Made by a program: the position numbers and the translations under genes. The notes beneath the pieces were generated by a model. The model was not told where the DNA came from, searched no databases, and saw nothing but the letters and a program-made list of their open reading frames with translations. Shown one piece after another: positions 8,177-17,255 of a DNA stretch of 64,000 nt. Position 1 is the stretch's first letter; every line of letters starts with the position of its first letter. This DNA is from Rudaea sp. 3F27F6 (GTDB taxonomy: Bacteria; Pseudomonadota; Gammaproteobacteria; Xanthomonadales; Rhodanobacteraceae), in contig NZ_SCNG01000001.1 of the NCBI RefSeq assembly GCF_005503555.1, positions 1,364,001-1,428,000 of the forward strand, written 5' to 3'.

Positions 8177-8794
8177 GTGAACCGCAACGCCAACAGGACT
8201 TACCAGCGCCAAGTCATGATCACGATGGCGGCCTACACGCTCATCCTGATTCTGGTCTGGCCGCTCGCGCGCAGCGCGACCGAACTGCCGCAGAAAGTGC
8301 TGCTCGCGCTGACTCCGGTGCTGCCGCTGATCTACGTGATCTGGCTGATGGGCCGGCGCATCTGGACCAGCGACGAACTCGAACAACGCACCCATCTGAT
8401 CGGACTCGGCGCCGCGACCGCGGTCGTGTCGCTGTACAGCCTCATCGGCGGATTCCTCGCCGCAGCCAAGGTGCTGTCGCCGTCGACGAGCGCGGCACTG
8501 CTGCTGTTCGTGTTCCCGATCCTGATGATCTGCTACGGCGGCACGCGCGTCTGGGTCGCGCGCCAGTACGGCGGCGACGCGTTCTGCGAGGACGACGAAG
8601 GCATGCCGCTCTACCTGCGCCTGCTGCTCTGCGCCGCGGTCTTCGCCGCCATCGCAGTCTGGGCGCTGCTGCAAGCCAAGGACGACATGGCGATCGGCGT
8701 CGCCAGCGGCGCCGCGGCGACGCTCGGGGTTGCCGCCGTCTTGCTCTACCTGCGCCGCCGGCGCAAGCAGCGGCGCGACGCGGCGGCCGAATGA
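8177..8794 (+). CDS. Hypothetical multi-pass membrane protein paired with an HTH regulator
   Basis: About 205 residues with some five or six hydrophobic segments (for example MITMAAYTLILILVW, LIYVIWLMG, LLLFVFPILMICYGG) and a basic tail LRRRRKQRRD. No enzymatic motif is visible. It ends in an ATGA overlap with a small HTH gene, a pairing common in bacteria in which the HTH protein controls the operon. Start uncertain: GTG 8177 (VNRNANRTYQRQV) is favoured on protein grounds; in-frame ATGs at 8132 (inside operator B) and 8216 are alternatives, and none has a good ribosome-binding site. It could sense an envelope signal, but nothing in the sequence proves it. Confidence 0.75.
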   Translation: MNRNANRTYQRQVMITMAAYTLILILVWPLARSATELPQKVLLALTPVLPLIYVIWLMGRRIWTSDELEQRTHLIGLGAATAVVSLYSLIGGFLAAAKVLSPSTSAALLLFVFPILMICYGGTRVWVARQYGGDAFCEDDEGMPLYLRLLLCAAVFAAIAVWALLQAKDDMAIGVASGAAATLGVAAVLLYLRRRRKQRRDAAAE

Positions 8795-8988
8795 ACAACA
8801 AGGTGCGTGAACTGCGCGCCGAGCGCGGCTGGTCGCAGGGCGATCTTGCGGAAAAGCTCGATGTCTCGCGGCAGACCGTCAACGCGATCGAAACCGGCAA
8901 GTACGATCCGAGCCTGCCGCTGGCGTTCCGCATCGCCAAACTTTTTCGTCAACCGATCGAATCGATTTTCCAACCGGGGAAGGATTGA
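8791..8988 (+). CDS. Small HTH (Cro/CI, XRE-type) transcriptional regulator
   Basis: 65 residues, almost only a helix-turn-helix domain: VRELRAERGWSQGDLAEKL, then the recognition part VSRQTVNAIETGKYDPSLP, and LAFRIAKLFRQPIESIF. This is the YgzD-like subgroup of minimal XRE proteins usually encoded next to a membrane protein. The ATG at 8791 overlaps the stop of the membrane-protein gene. It is the likely binder of the twin operator at 8069-8132, making the operon self-repressed; this is inference. Confidence 0.9.
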   Translation: MNNKVRELRAERGWSQGDLAEKLDVSRQTVNAIETGKYDPSLPLAFRIAKLFRQPIESIFQPGKD

Positions 8989-8991
8989 AGC

Positions 8992-10560
8992 ATGAGCAAA
9001 CGAAATCTCCTGCGCATCGCCTTGCTGCTCGCCGTTGTCGGCGTGTTTGCATGGAAGCGCTTCACTGCGGCGCCTGCGGACGGCGGCGGCGCGCGCGCGC
9101 CGGCCGCGGCGGCGATTCCGACCAACGCACGCGAGTTCAAACTCGGCGCGCTCACGTTCAAGGCCTGCGATCTGCCGCAAAAAGATTCCGGCGCAACGAC
9201 CGCCGCGTACTGCGCGCCGTTCTCGGTCGCGGAGAACCGCGACGCGCCGGGCGGCCGCAAGATCGACCTCAATCTGGCTTTGATCAAGGCCGAGACCGAG
9301 CGCGCGGACAGCGACATCGTCGTCTTCCTCGCCGGCGGACCGGGCCAGGCCGCGGTCGAGACGTATCCGATCGTCGCCGGCGCGATGGCACCGCTGCGCA
9401 AGCATCATCACATCCTGCTGCTCGACCAGCGCGGCACCGGCAAATCGCATCCGCTCGACTGCGCCGCGGTGGAAGAAGCCGAAAAGCATCCCGACCACAG
9501 CGACGAGGCCGGCAGCGGCATCGATCCGCAGAAGACGCGCGAACTGATGACCCAGTGCCTCGCCGAAGTCGAAAAGAAGGCCGACCCGCGCTACTACACG
9601 ACGACGGTCGCGACGCGCGATCTCGAAGACCTGCGCCAGGCGCTCGGCGCGCCGCAGTTCGATCTGGTCGGCGTTTCCTACGGCACGCGCATGGCCCAGC
9701 AGTATTTGCTGCGCTACCCGGACGGCGTGCGCAGCGTCGTGCTCGACAGCGTCGCGCCGAACGAACTCGTCTTCGGCCAGGAATTCGCGCGCAATCTCGA
9801 AGACTCGCTCAAGGCGCAGTTTGCCGGTTGCGGCAAGAACGCGGCATGCGCGAAAGCCTTCGGCGACTCGTATGCGAGCTTGAAGCAACTGCGCGACAAG
9901 CTGCGCACGCAGCCGGAAAAATACGCTTTGCGCGATCCGACCACGTTCCAGTTCAACGACATCCGCATGAGCGCGAATCGCCTGATCGGCCTCGTGCGCA
10001 TGTTCGCCTACAAACCGGAAACCGCCGCGCTGCTGCCGCTGTCGATCGCCGAAGGACTCAAGGGCAACTACGCGCCGCTGGCCGGGCAGAGTCAGCTGCT
10101 GCTCAACGACATGTCCGGCACGATGAACGGCGGCATGTCGGCGTCGGTGATCTGCGCCGAGGACGCCGCCCTGATCAAGCCCGATCCGAACGACGCCGAC
10201 ACCTTGCTCGGCACCACGCTCACCGACGGCATCGCCGCGCAATGCGCGGTCTGGCCGCACGGTGCGATGCCGGCCGATTTCCACGCGCCGCTCAAGTCCG
10301 ACAAGCCGATCCTCGTCCTCGGCGGCGAGTTCGATCCGGTCACGCCGCCGCGCTACGGCGAGCAGGTGATGAAAGGATTCACCAACGCCAAGCTGATCGT
10401 CGCGCGCGGCCAGGGCCACGGCGTCATGGGCCTCGGCTGCATTCCGAAGCTGGTCGGCGAGTTCGTCGAAAAGCTCGATCCGAACACGCTCGACGCGAAA
10501 TGCGTCGACGCGCTCGGCCCCACCCCCGCCCTGATCAACTTCAACGGAGCCGCGCCATGA
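8992..10560 (+). CDS. Exported or membrane-anchored alpha/beta hydrolase, peptidase S33 (tripeptidyl aminopeptidase-like)
   Basis: 522 residues with an N-terminal hydrophobic segment (residues 5-20; signal peptide or anchor). The hydrolase core has the oxyanion motif GGPG at 115-118, DQRGTGKS near 145-152, the nucleophile elbow GVSYG at 227-231 (Ser229), and late acid and base candidates in LGGEFDPVTPP and GQGHGVMG. Four cysteines in the C-terminal lid/TAP-like part suggest a periplasmic fold. It starts 3 bases after the HTH gene and overlaps the next ABC ATPase start by 4 bases, so a peptidase and an exporter are encoded in one operon. Substrate unknown. Confidence 0.88.
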   Translation: MSKRNLLRIALLLAVVGVFAWKRFTAAPADGGGARAPAAAAIPTNAREFKLGALTFKACDLPQKDSGATTAAYCAPFSVAENRDAPGGRKIDLNLALIKAETERADSDIVVFLAGGPGQAAVETYPIVAGAMAPLRKHHHILLLDQRGTGKSHPLDCAAVEEAEKHPDHSDEAGSGIDPQKTRELMTQCLAEVEKKADPRYYTTTVATRDLEDLRQALGAPQFDLVGVSYGTRMAQQYLLRYPDGVRSVVLDSVAPNELVFGQEFARNLEDSLKAQFAGCGKNAACAKAFGDSYASLKQLRDKLRTQPEKYALRDPTTFQFNDIRMSANRLIGLVRMFAYKPETAALLPLSIAEGLKGNYAPLAGQSQLLLNDMSGTMNGGMSASVICAEDAALIKPDPNDADTLLGTTLTDGIAAQCAVWPHGAMPADFHAPLKSDKPILVLGGEFDPVTPPRYGEQVMKGFTNAKLIVARGQGHGVMGLGCIPKLVGEFVEKLDPNTLDAKCVDALGPTPALINFNGAAP

Positions 10561-11303
10561 TCGAACTGAAGAATCTGCGCAAGACCTTCGGCAGCGGCGA
10601 GAAGAAAGTCGTCGCCGTCGACGGCGTCAGCTTCCTCGCACGCGACGGCGAGATCACCGGCCTGCTCGGTCCGAACGGCGCCGGTAAGACGACGACGCTG
10701 CGCTGCCTCTACACACTGATGCAGCCGGAGTCGGGCCAAGTGCTCGTCGACGGTGTCGACGCGGCGAGCGATCCGCTCAGCGTGCGCCGCAACCTCGGCG
10801 TGCTGCCCGACGCGCGCGGCCTGTACAAGCGCCTGACCTGCCGCGAGAACATCGCCTACTTCGGCCAGCTCCACGGCCTCGACGCGGCGACGATCCGCAC
10901 GCGTACCGACGCCGCGGTGCGCGCGCTCGAAATGGAAGACATCGCCGACCGCCGCACCGAGGGTTTCTCGCAGGGCCAGCGCGTCAAGACCGCGATTGCG
11001 CGCGCGCTGATCCACGATCCGAAGAACGTGATCCTCGACGAGCCGACCAACGGCCTCGACGTGATGGCGACGCGCGCGATGCGCGTCTTCCTCAAGCAAC
11101 TGAAAAACGAAGGCCGCTGCGTGCTGTTCTCCAGCCACATCATGCAGGAGGTCGCCGCGCTGTGCGACCGCATCGTCGTCATCGCCAAGGGCCGCGTCGT
11201 CGCCGACGAATCGCCCGACGCACTGCGCGCGCAAACCGGCGAAGCGAATCTCGAAGACGCGTTCGTCAAACTGATCGGCACCGACGAGGGACTCGCCGCA
11301 TGA
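10557..11303 (+). CDS. ABC transporter ATP-binding protein, NatA-like
   Basis: 248-residue ATPase with Walker A GPNGAGKTTT, signature FSQGQ (a variant of LSGGQ seen in NatA-type proteins), Walker B VILDEPTNGLD and switch histidine in FSSHIMQEV. The sequence around LGVLPDARGLYKRLTCRENI is typical of Na+ efflux ATPases. It overlaps the upstream hydrolase by 4 bases and is followed, after a gap containing a dispersed repeat, by its permease gene. Confidence 0.9.
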   Translation: MIELKNLRKTFGSGEKKVVAVDGVSFLARDGEITGLLGPNGAGKTTTLRCLYTLMQPESGQVLVDGVDAASDPLSVRRNLGVLPDARGLYKRLTCRENIAYFGQLHGLDAATIRTRTDAAVRALEMEDIADRRTEGFSQGQRVKTAIARALIHDPKNVILDEPTNGLDVMATRAMRVFLKQLKNEGRCVLFSSHIMQEVAALCDRIVVIAKGRVVADESPDALRAQTGEANLEDAFVKLIGTDEGLAA

Positions 11304-11347
11304 GCGTGAGCCTTCGCACGTCCGCCCCGTCGCCGCAAACCCCATCG

Positions 11348-11396
11348 CCCTTCCCTCATCCGGCGCTACGCGCCACCTTCTCCCGCGCGGAGAAGG
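11348..11396 (+). repeat. Dispersed ~49-base palindromic repeat, copy 1
   Basis: A block with CCTTCCCTCATCCGGCGCT, a central GGCGC..GCGCC hairpin and CTTCTCCCGCGCGGAGAAGG. A very similar block is at 62989-63038. Its right edge (GAGAAGG) runs straight into the ribosome-binding region (GAAGGAGC) of the permease gene starting at 11410. Confidence 0.75.
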
Positions 11397-11409
11397 AAGG
11401 AGCAAACGC

Positions 11410-12585
11410 ATGAAATCCGCTCTGATCGTTTTTCTCAAAGAAGTCCGCGAGAACCTGCGCGACCGCCGCACCCTGATCAACACCCTGCTCACCGGTCCGC
11501 TGCTCGGGCCGCTGGTGTTCGTGCTGCTGATCAACACCCTGGTGACGCGCGAACTCAACAAGGCCGACGCGCCGCTCAAGCTGCCAGTGATCGGCGCCGA
11601 ACATGCGCCGAATCTGATCGAAGCGCTCAAGCAGCAGCGCATCGAAATCCTGCCGGGCCCGGCCGATGCCGAGCGTGCGGTGCGCGAGCAGGACGCCGAC
11701 GTCGTGCTGCGCATCCCGCCGCAGTACGCCGAGAACTGGGACAAGGGCCAGCCCGCGCAGGTCGAGATGATCCTCGATGAATCGCAACGCGATTCGAGCG
11801 CCGCGGTGCGCCGCGTGCAGGCCACGCTCGAAGCCTACGGTCAGCGCACCGGCGCACTGCGCCTACTCGCGCGCGGCCTGTCGCCGAGCGTGATGAAGCC
11901 GGTCGTGGTTGCCGAGCGCGATCAGTCCACGCCGCAGAGCCGCTCGGGCACGCTGTTCAGCATGCTGCCGTACTTCTTCATTCTCGGCACCTTCCTCGGC
12001 GGCATGGCGCTCGCGATCGACACGACCGCGGGCGAACGCGAACGCCAGTCGCTCGAACCGCTGCTTGCCAATCCGGTTTCGCGCGGGCAAGTTCTGATCG
12101 GCAAACTCGCGGCGACGACCGCGTTCGCGATGACCACGACCCTGCTCAGCATCCTCGCTTTCTCGGTCGCCGGGCATTTCCTGCCGACCGACCGCATCGG
12201 CATGGAACTCGACATCGGCGCCGGCTTCGCCGCACGCGTGCTGTTCGTCATGCTGCCGCTCGCCGTGCTTCTCGCCAGCCTGCAGACCATGGTCGCCGCG
12301 TTCGCCAAGAGCTACCGCGAAGCGCAGACCTATCTGTCGCTGCTGATGTTCGTGCCGGTGATCCCGACGATGATGCTGAGCATCCTGCCGTTCAAGCCGC
12401 AGATGTGGATGTACGCGGTGCCGCTGATGGGCCAGCAGGTTGCGATCACGCGCCTGCTGCGCGGCGAGATGGTCGCGCCGCAAGCGCTACTGCTGTGCTT
12501 TGCCTGCACCGCGCTCGCCGCGCTCGTCGTCTACTTCGTCACCGCGCACATCTACCGCAACGAGCGCCTGGCGATCTCGGCCTGA
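11410..12585 (+). CDS. ABC transporter permease, NatB-like
   Basis: 391-residue membrane protein: one N-terminal helix (LLTGPLLGPLVFVLLINTL), a soluble loop of about 140 residues, then five or six helices (for example MLPYFFILGTFLGGMALAI and LFVMLPLAVLLASLQTMV) ending near TALAALVVYFVTAHIY. This matches the NatB/ABC-2 exporter topology. DTTAGERERQSLEPLLANP is the coupling-helix type motif of the family. The start has GGAG in GAAGGAGC. It would form an exporter with the preceding ATPase; Na+ is the classical substrate of NatAB, but the cargo here is unproven. Confidence 0.9.
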   Translation: MKSALIVFLKEVRENLRDRRTLINTLLTGPLLGPLVFVLLINTLVTRELNKADAPLKLPVIGAEHAPNLIEALKQQRIEILPGPADAERAVREQDADVVLRIPPQYAENWDKGQPAQVEMILDESQRDSSAAVRRVQATLEAYGQRTGALRLLARGLSPSVMKPVVVAERDQSTPQSRSGTLFSMLPYFFILGTFLGGMALAIDTTAGERERQSLEPLLANPVSRGQVLIGKLAATTAFAMTTTLLSILAFSVAGHFLPTDRIGMELDIGAGFAARVLFVMLPLAVLLASLQTMVAAFAKSYREAQTYLSLLMFVPVIPTMMLSILPFKPQMWMYAVPLMGQQVAITRLLRGEMVAPQALLLCFACTALAALVVYFVTAHIYRNERLAISA

Positions 12586-12599
12586 GCGCGCGATGCACG

Positions 12600-12637
12600 C
12601 GCGTCTCCGCCTGCCTTGAGCGGCAGGCGGAGACGCG
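12600..12637. terminator. Strong hairpin after the ABC exporter operon
   Basis: Perfect 16-base arms (CGCGTCTCCGCCTGCC and its complement) with a 6-base loop, 15 bases after the permease stop. There is no T-run, so it is either a transcript-stabilising hairpin or a weak terminator. Confidence 0.5.
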
Positions 12638-12799
12638 CCGCCGCGACGCTCGCCGCCGATACGCCGCACCAGGTCGAAAAGTTTTCGCGTTCGCGGCATA
12701 TCCGCCGGGCATAATCCACGCCGCGATCCGGCACAGCGCGATGCTTCGGCGCGCGCCGCGCAGCGATTGCAACGTTCGGGATTATTCCAGGAGAAGTAC

Positions 12800-14101
12800 A
12801 TGGCAACGGCCATTCGCGGCGCCTTCCTCAGCTACACCGGCAATCCGTTCAAGGACGACGCCGAATCGACCTATCGCCACGAAACCGATGGGCTGATCGT
12901 CATCGATGCGGGCAAGATCGTCTATGCCGGCGCCTGGGACGCGAGCCGCGTTCCGGCCGGAGTGACACCCGAGCATCATCGCGACGGCCTGATCGTGCCG
13001 GGCTTCGTCGATGCGCACGTGCACTATCCGCAGACTCCGATGGTCGGCGCCTACGGCAAGCAGTTGCTCGACTGGCTCAACAAGTACACTTTCGTCACCG
13101 AGCAGCGTTACCACGACAAGGATTTCGCGCGCCGCATCGCGAAGATCTTCCTGCGTGAGCAGTTGCGCGCGGGCGTGACCACGCCGGTCACCTACGCGAC
13201 CGTGCATAGCGAATCGGTCGATGCCTACTTCGAAGAAGCCGAAGCGCTCGGCCTGCGCACCGGCACGGGCAAGGTGCTGATGGACCGCAACGCGCCGCAG
13301 GCGTTGCTCGACACGGCGCAGACCGGCTACGACGAGTCGAAAGCGCTCGCCGCGCGCTGGCATGGCCGCGGCCGCCTGTTCTACGTGGTCACGCCGCGCT
13401 TCGCGCCGACGAGCACGCCGCAACAGCTCGAAGCGGCCGGCGCGCTGTACAAAGAAATCCCCGGCGTCTACATGCAGACGCATCTTTCGGAAAACCAGAA
13501 CGAAGTGCAGTGGGTCACCGAGCTGTTCCCCGATGGCAAAAACTATCTCGACGTCTACGACCGCTACGGCCTCGTCGGCCCGCGCGCGCTGTTCGGCCAC
13601 GCCGTGCATCTGGTCGAAGCGGAATGGAAACGCCTCGCTGAATCGGGCGCCGCCGTCGTGCATTGCCCGACCTCGAACCTGTTCCTCGGCTCGGGCCTGT
13701 TCAATCTCGAACGTGCGCTGGTGTCGAGCAACCCGGTGCGCACCGCGCTCGGCTCCGACGTCGGCGGCGGCACCAGCCTGTCGCCGCTGATCACCCTCAA
13801 CGAGGCCTACAAGATAGCGCAACTGCGTGGCTTTCCGCTCTCCGCGCATCAGGCTTTCTATCTCGCCACGCTCGGCTCGGCGCGCGCGATCTACCAGGAT
13901 GCCCACATCGGCAGCATCGAAGCCGGCAAGGACGCCGACCTCGCCGTGCTCGACTTCGCCGCGACGCCGCTGCTCGCCGAACGCCAGTCCTACGCGCAGA
14001 CGCTCGAAGAACAACTCTTCGTGCTGATGACGCTCGGCGATGACCGCGCGATCAAGGCAACCTACGTCGCTGGGCGCAAGGTCCACGCGCGCGACGCCTG
14101 A
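12800..14101 (+). CDS. guaD: Guanine deaminase
   Basis: 433-residue amidohydrolase converting guanine to xanthine and ammonia (purine salvage/catabolism), cytosolic. Metal ligands are visible in FVDAHVHYPQ, in YMQTHLSENQNE, in LFGHAVHL and in the aspartate of ALGSDVGGGT; PTSNLFLGSGLF is characteristic of guanine deaminases. ATG 12800 is chosen because AGGAGA precedes it by about 6 bases; an in-frame start at 12767 is less likely. Single gene, with a possible CATAAT -10 box at 12710-12715. Confidence 0.95.
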   Translation: MATAIRGAFLSYTGNPFKDDAESTYRHETDGLIVIDAGKIVYAGAWDASRVPAGVTPEHHRDGLIVPGFVDAHVHYPQTPMVGAYGKQLLDWLNKYTFVTEQRYHDKDFARRIAKIFLREQLRAGVTTPVTYATVHSESVDAYFEEAEALGLRTGTGKVLMDRNAPQALLDTAQTGYDESKALAARWHGRGRLFYVVTPRFAPTSTPQQLEAAGALYKEIPGVYMQTHLSENQNEVQWVTELFPDGKNYLDVYDRYGLVGPRALFGHAVHLVEAEWKRLAESGAAVVHCPTSNLFLGSGLFNLERALVSSNPVRTALGSDVGGGTSLSPLITLNEAYKIAQLRGFPLSAHQAFYLATLGSARAIYQDAHIGSIEAGKDADLAVLDFAATPLLAERQSYAQTLEEQLFVLMTLGDDRAIKATYVAGRKVHARDA

Positions 14102-14197
14102 TCCGGCGCGCGACAGCGCGCCCGCGTAATACGTTTGTCACAGCGCCCCCGTTATCGTGCCGCCACTTCCACGGCGCCGCGGCACGGGTGCGCATCG

Positions 14198-15352
14198 ATG
14201 CATATCGCCGACATCACCTTGTTCTTCGCACCGCACTCCGGCGGCGTGAAGCGCTATCTGTTGGCCAAGCATCGGCACTTGGCCGGACGCACCGGCGTGC
14301 GCCACAGCCTGCTCGTGCCGGGCACGACGACGGCCGAGATCGAGCCCGGCGTGTACGCGCGCGCCGAGTGGAGCATCCCGTGCGCGGGCGGCTATCGCGT
14401 GCCGCTGCGGCGCTCGCTCTGGCGCCGCGCGCTCGTCGAGCTCAAAGCCGACGTGATCGAAGTCGGCGATCCCTATCATCTCGCCTGGACCGCGCTCGAC
14501 GCGGCGCGCGAATGCGGCGCGATGACCGTCGCGTTCGCCCACTCCGACCTGCCGCGCATGATCGCGAGCCGCTTCGGCCGCTTCGCCGGACGCGCCGCCG
14601 ATGCCTACCTGCGCCGGCTCTATTCGCGCTTCGATCTGGTCCAGGCGCCGAGCCGCCTGATCGCGCAGCGCCTGCGCGACAGCGGTATCGCGCGCATCGT
14701 CGTGCAGCCGCTCGGCGTCGATGCGGACCTGTTTCATCCGTCGCGGCGCGACGCGGCATTGCGCACGGAACTCGGCCTCGGCGACGACGTGCACCTCTCG
14801 ATCTTCGCCGGACGTATGGCGCGCGAGAAGGACGTGCCGCTGCTGCTGCGCACCTTCGCCCGGCTTGGGCCGCGGCATCACCTGATCCTCGTCGGCGGCG
14901 AGAAGCGCAGCGCGCTGTCGGCCAACGCGACGATGCTCGCCTACGAGCAGGATCCCGCGCGCCTCGCGCGCCTGCTCGCGAGCGCCGACGCGCTCGTGCA
15001 TGCGGGCGCACTGGAAACTTTCGGCCTCATCGTCGTCGAAGCGATGGCCTGCGGCCTGCCGGTGATCGGCGTGCGCGCGGGCGCGCTGCCCGAGCTGATC
15101 GACGACCAGGTCGGCGCACTCGCCGAAGCCGGCGACGTCGATTCGCTCTGCGCGGCGATCGAAAAAGTCTACGCGGGCGACGTCGCGCGGCTCGGCCGCC
15201 AGGCACGCCTGCGCGTCGAGCGCCGCTACGCCTGGACCAGCGTGTTCGACCTGCAGCTCGAACGCTACGCACGCCTGCTGCGCACGCGCACGCATCCGTC
15301 GCTCGGCGTCGAGCACGCGTCCGAACCGGCCGACGCGCCGAGCCCGCCGTGA
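14198..15352 (+). CDS. Glycosyltransferase family 4 (GT-B fold)
   Basis: 384 residues. The N-terminal half begins MHIADITLFFAPHSGGVKRYL, with the GG-V-x-Y/R donor/acceptor start typical of family 4 enzymes. The C-terminal half has FAGRMAREKDVPLLLRTFA and the nucleotide-sugar motif ETFGLIVVEAMACGLPVIG (the EX7E element). It would transfer a sugar from a nucleotide sugar to an envelope lipid or glycan. It overlaps the next gene by 4 bases (GTGA) and heads a three-gene operon with a deacetylase-like protein and a flippase-like membrane protein. Confidence 0.9.
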   Translation: MHIADITLFFAPHSGGVKRYLLAKHRHLAGRTGVRHSLLVPGTTTAEIEPGVYARAEWSIPCAGGYRVPLRRSLWRRALVELKADVIEVGDPYHLAWTALDAARECGAMTVAFAHSDLPRMIASRFGRFAGRAADAYLRRLYSRFDLVQAPSRLIAQRLRDSGIARIVVQPLGVDADLFHPSRRDAALRTELGLGDDVHLSIFAGRMAREKDVPLLLRTFARLGPRHHLILVGGEKRSALSANATMLAYEQDPARLARLLASADALVHAGALETFGLIVVEAMACGLPVIGVRAGALPELIDDQVGALAEAGDVDSLCAAIEKVYAGDVARLGRQARLRVERRYAWTSVFDLQLERYARLLRTRTHPSLGVEHASEPADAPSPP

Positions 15353-16143
15353 GCGCACAACTCTGCATTGCCCTGCACGACGTGGCGCCGGCAACGTGGC
15401 CGCAATGCGCGCGCCTGCTCGAACTCGTCGATGGACTCGGCGCACCGCCGTTGACCTTGCTCGTCGTGCCCGACTGGCACGACCGCGGCCGCATCGATGC
15501 GGCGCCCGACTTTCTGCGCGCTATCGATGCGCGCATCGCGCGCGGCGACGAGGTCGCTCTGCACGGTTATCGCCATCGCGACGACGCGCCCGCGCCGCGC
15601 TCGCCGGCCGCGTGGCTGCGCCGCCGTGTACTGACCGCGGGCGAAGGCGAATTCGCCGAACTCGGCGAAGAAGATGCGCATGCGCGTCTCTGCGCCGGGC
15701 TCGACCTGCTGCGCGGCCGCGGCTGGACCGTCGACGGCTTCGTGCCGCCGGCGTGGCTCGCCGGCGCGGGCACGCGGCGCGCACTGCGCCGCACGAACCT
15801 GCGCTGGACATCGACGCATACCACGCTTGTCGCGCTCGACGGCGGCAGCGAAACGCGCATCGCCGCACCCTGCCTGACCGCATCGCCGCGCTCGGCGTGG
15901 CGACGCGCAGCGAGCCGCGCGTTCCTGCGCACCGGCCTGCGCTGGACCGCGCGTGCGCCGTTGCTGCGCGTCGGCCTGCATCCGGCCGATGCCGAACATG
16001 CCGACCTCGTCGCCTGCTGGCGCGACGTATTCGGCGCACTGTTGCGCGATCGCACGGCGTTGACCAAGTCGCGGGTCGTTGCCGCCGTGGTCCGCGATCG
16101 CGCCAATCCGGAGGCCGCCGTCTCCGGCGGCGCAGCAGGTTAA
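15349..16143 (+). CDS. DUF2334 polysaccharide-deacetylase-like protein
   Basis: 264 residues starting with GTG at 15349. It opens with LCIALHDVAPATWP, the start of DUF2334 proteins, and has EVALHGYRHRDD (the HGxxH metal motif of NodB-like deacetylases) and GFVPPAWLAG. This suggests a metal-dependent deacetylase of a glycan or glycolipid, although the family's chemistry is not well established. The GTG overlaps the glycosyltransferase stop; the next gene follows after 4 bases, so all three are probably co-expressed. Confidence 0.85.
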   Translation: MSAQLCIALHDVAPATWPQCARLLELVDGLGAPPLTLLVVPDWHDRGRIDAAPDFLRAIDARIARGDEVALHGYRHRDDAPAPRSPAAWLRRRVLTAGEGEFAELGEEDAHARLCAGLDLLRGRGWTVDGFVPPAWLAGAGTRRALRRTNLRWTSTHTTLVALDGGSETRIAAPCLTASPRSAWRRAASRAFLRTGLRWTARAPLLRVGLHPADAEHADLVACWRDVFGALLRDRTALTKSRVVAAVVRDRANPEAAVSGGAAG

Positions 16144-16147
16144 GCCC

Positions 16148-17158
16148 ATGCGCCGCGCCGGCACTTTCCTGATCTTCGTCGCCCTCGTCGTCGCGCTGAT
16201 CGTGCCGATCTGGCTCGGCGGACGTCATGCGCTGTTCACCAGTTTCGATCTGCCGACTCACGCGTATCTGTACATGCTCGTACTCGTGCTGTTCGGCTGG
16301 GCGATGCGCGCGCTCAAGCAGTGGCTGCTGATCCAACGGCTCGGATTGCGCGTCGGCATCTGGCGCAACTTCGCCATCTCGCTCGCCACCGACTTCGCGT
16401 TTCTCGCCACGCCGGGCGGTGTCGGCGGCTATGCGGCCGGCATCTACTACATGCGCGGCATCGGCGCCTCGTATGCGCAGGCGACCGCGATCTCGGCCGC
16501 CGACCAAGTGCTCGACCTGATGTTCTTCGCGATCGCGATGCCGGTCGCCGCGCTGTGCCTGTCGCAGACTGCCGAGCTATCGCCGCTGCTCGCCCACGGC
16601 GCCGCGTTCGGCGGCATCGGCGCGCTCGCCCTGCTCGTCGTCCTCGTGCTCGCGCGACGGCCGCTCGGCGCGTGGTTCTTCGGCCCGCGCGGACCGATCG
16701 AGCGCATCGGCTTTCTGCGTCGGCGCCGCGAAACCCTGCGCGGTTTCGTCAACAACGTGCTCGCGCAGACCCAGGTGCTGATGCGCGGCTCGCCTGCCTA
16801 CTTCGCCCTCGCGTTCGCCTCGACCGCAGTGCAGTGGCTCGCGCGCTACGGCGTGCTCTGGCTGATCCTCGCCGAACTCGATGCCTACGTGCCGTTCTCG
16901 CTCGTGCTGCTGTTGCAGGGCGTCGTCCTGCACGTCGCGCAATGGACCGGCATGCCGGCCGGCGGCGGCGGTGCCGACCTCGGCCTCGCCGCGACGCTCG
17001 CGCCGTTCGTCTCGACCACGGCGATCGCGAGCGCCTTGCTGCTCTGGCGCATCGCGACCTTGTACCTGAGCCTTCTCGCCGGCGTGATCTCGATCGCGAT
17101 GCTGCGCCTGCGCAGCAAGCGACGCGGACTGACGCAGATCGGCCCCGATCAGGCCTGA
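16148..17158 (+). CDS. Lysylphosphatidylglycerol synthase-like transmembrane (UPF0104) protein
   Basis: 336-residue membrane protein with about eight hydrophobic spans and the family motif FAISLATDFAFLATPGGVGGY followed by YYMRGIGASYAQATAISAADQVLD. It lacks the soluble aminoacyl-transferase domain of MprF and resembles the flippase half only. Together with the GT4 and DUF2334 genes it may move or modify a glycolipid; this is inferred from context. ATG 16148 is directly after the previous stop. Confidence 0.85.
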   Translation: MRRAGTFLIFVALVVALIVPIWLGGRHALFTSFDLPTHAYLYMLVLVLFGWAMRALKQWLLIQRLGLRVGIWRNFAISLATDFAFLATPGGVGGYAAGIYYMRGIGASYAQATAISAADQVLDLMFFAIAMPVAALCLSQTAELSPLLAHGAAFGGIGALALLVVLVLARRPLGAWFFGPRGPIERIGFLRRRRETLRGFVNNVLAQTQVLMRGSPAYFALAFASTAVQWLARYGVLWLILAELDAYVPFSLVLLLQGVVLHVAQWTGMPAGGGGADLGLAATLAPFVSTTAIASALLLWRIATLYLSLLAGVISIAMLRLRSKRRGLTQIGPDQA

Positions 17159-17255
17159 GCACCGCGACGACGCCAGGCCCTCGCCGACCCGACTCCGCTT
17201 AGACCGCGCGATGAGCGCCTTGGAAACCCTGCGTGACCGCCCCCCAAAAAAAGAA

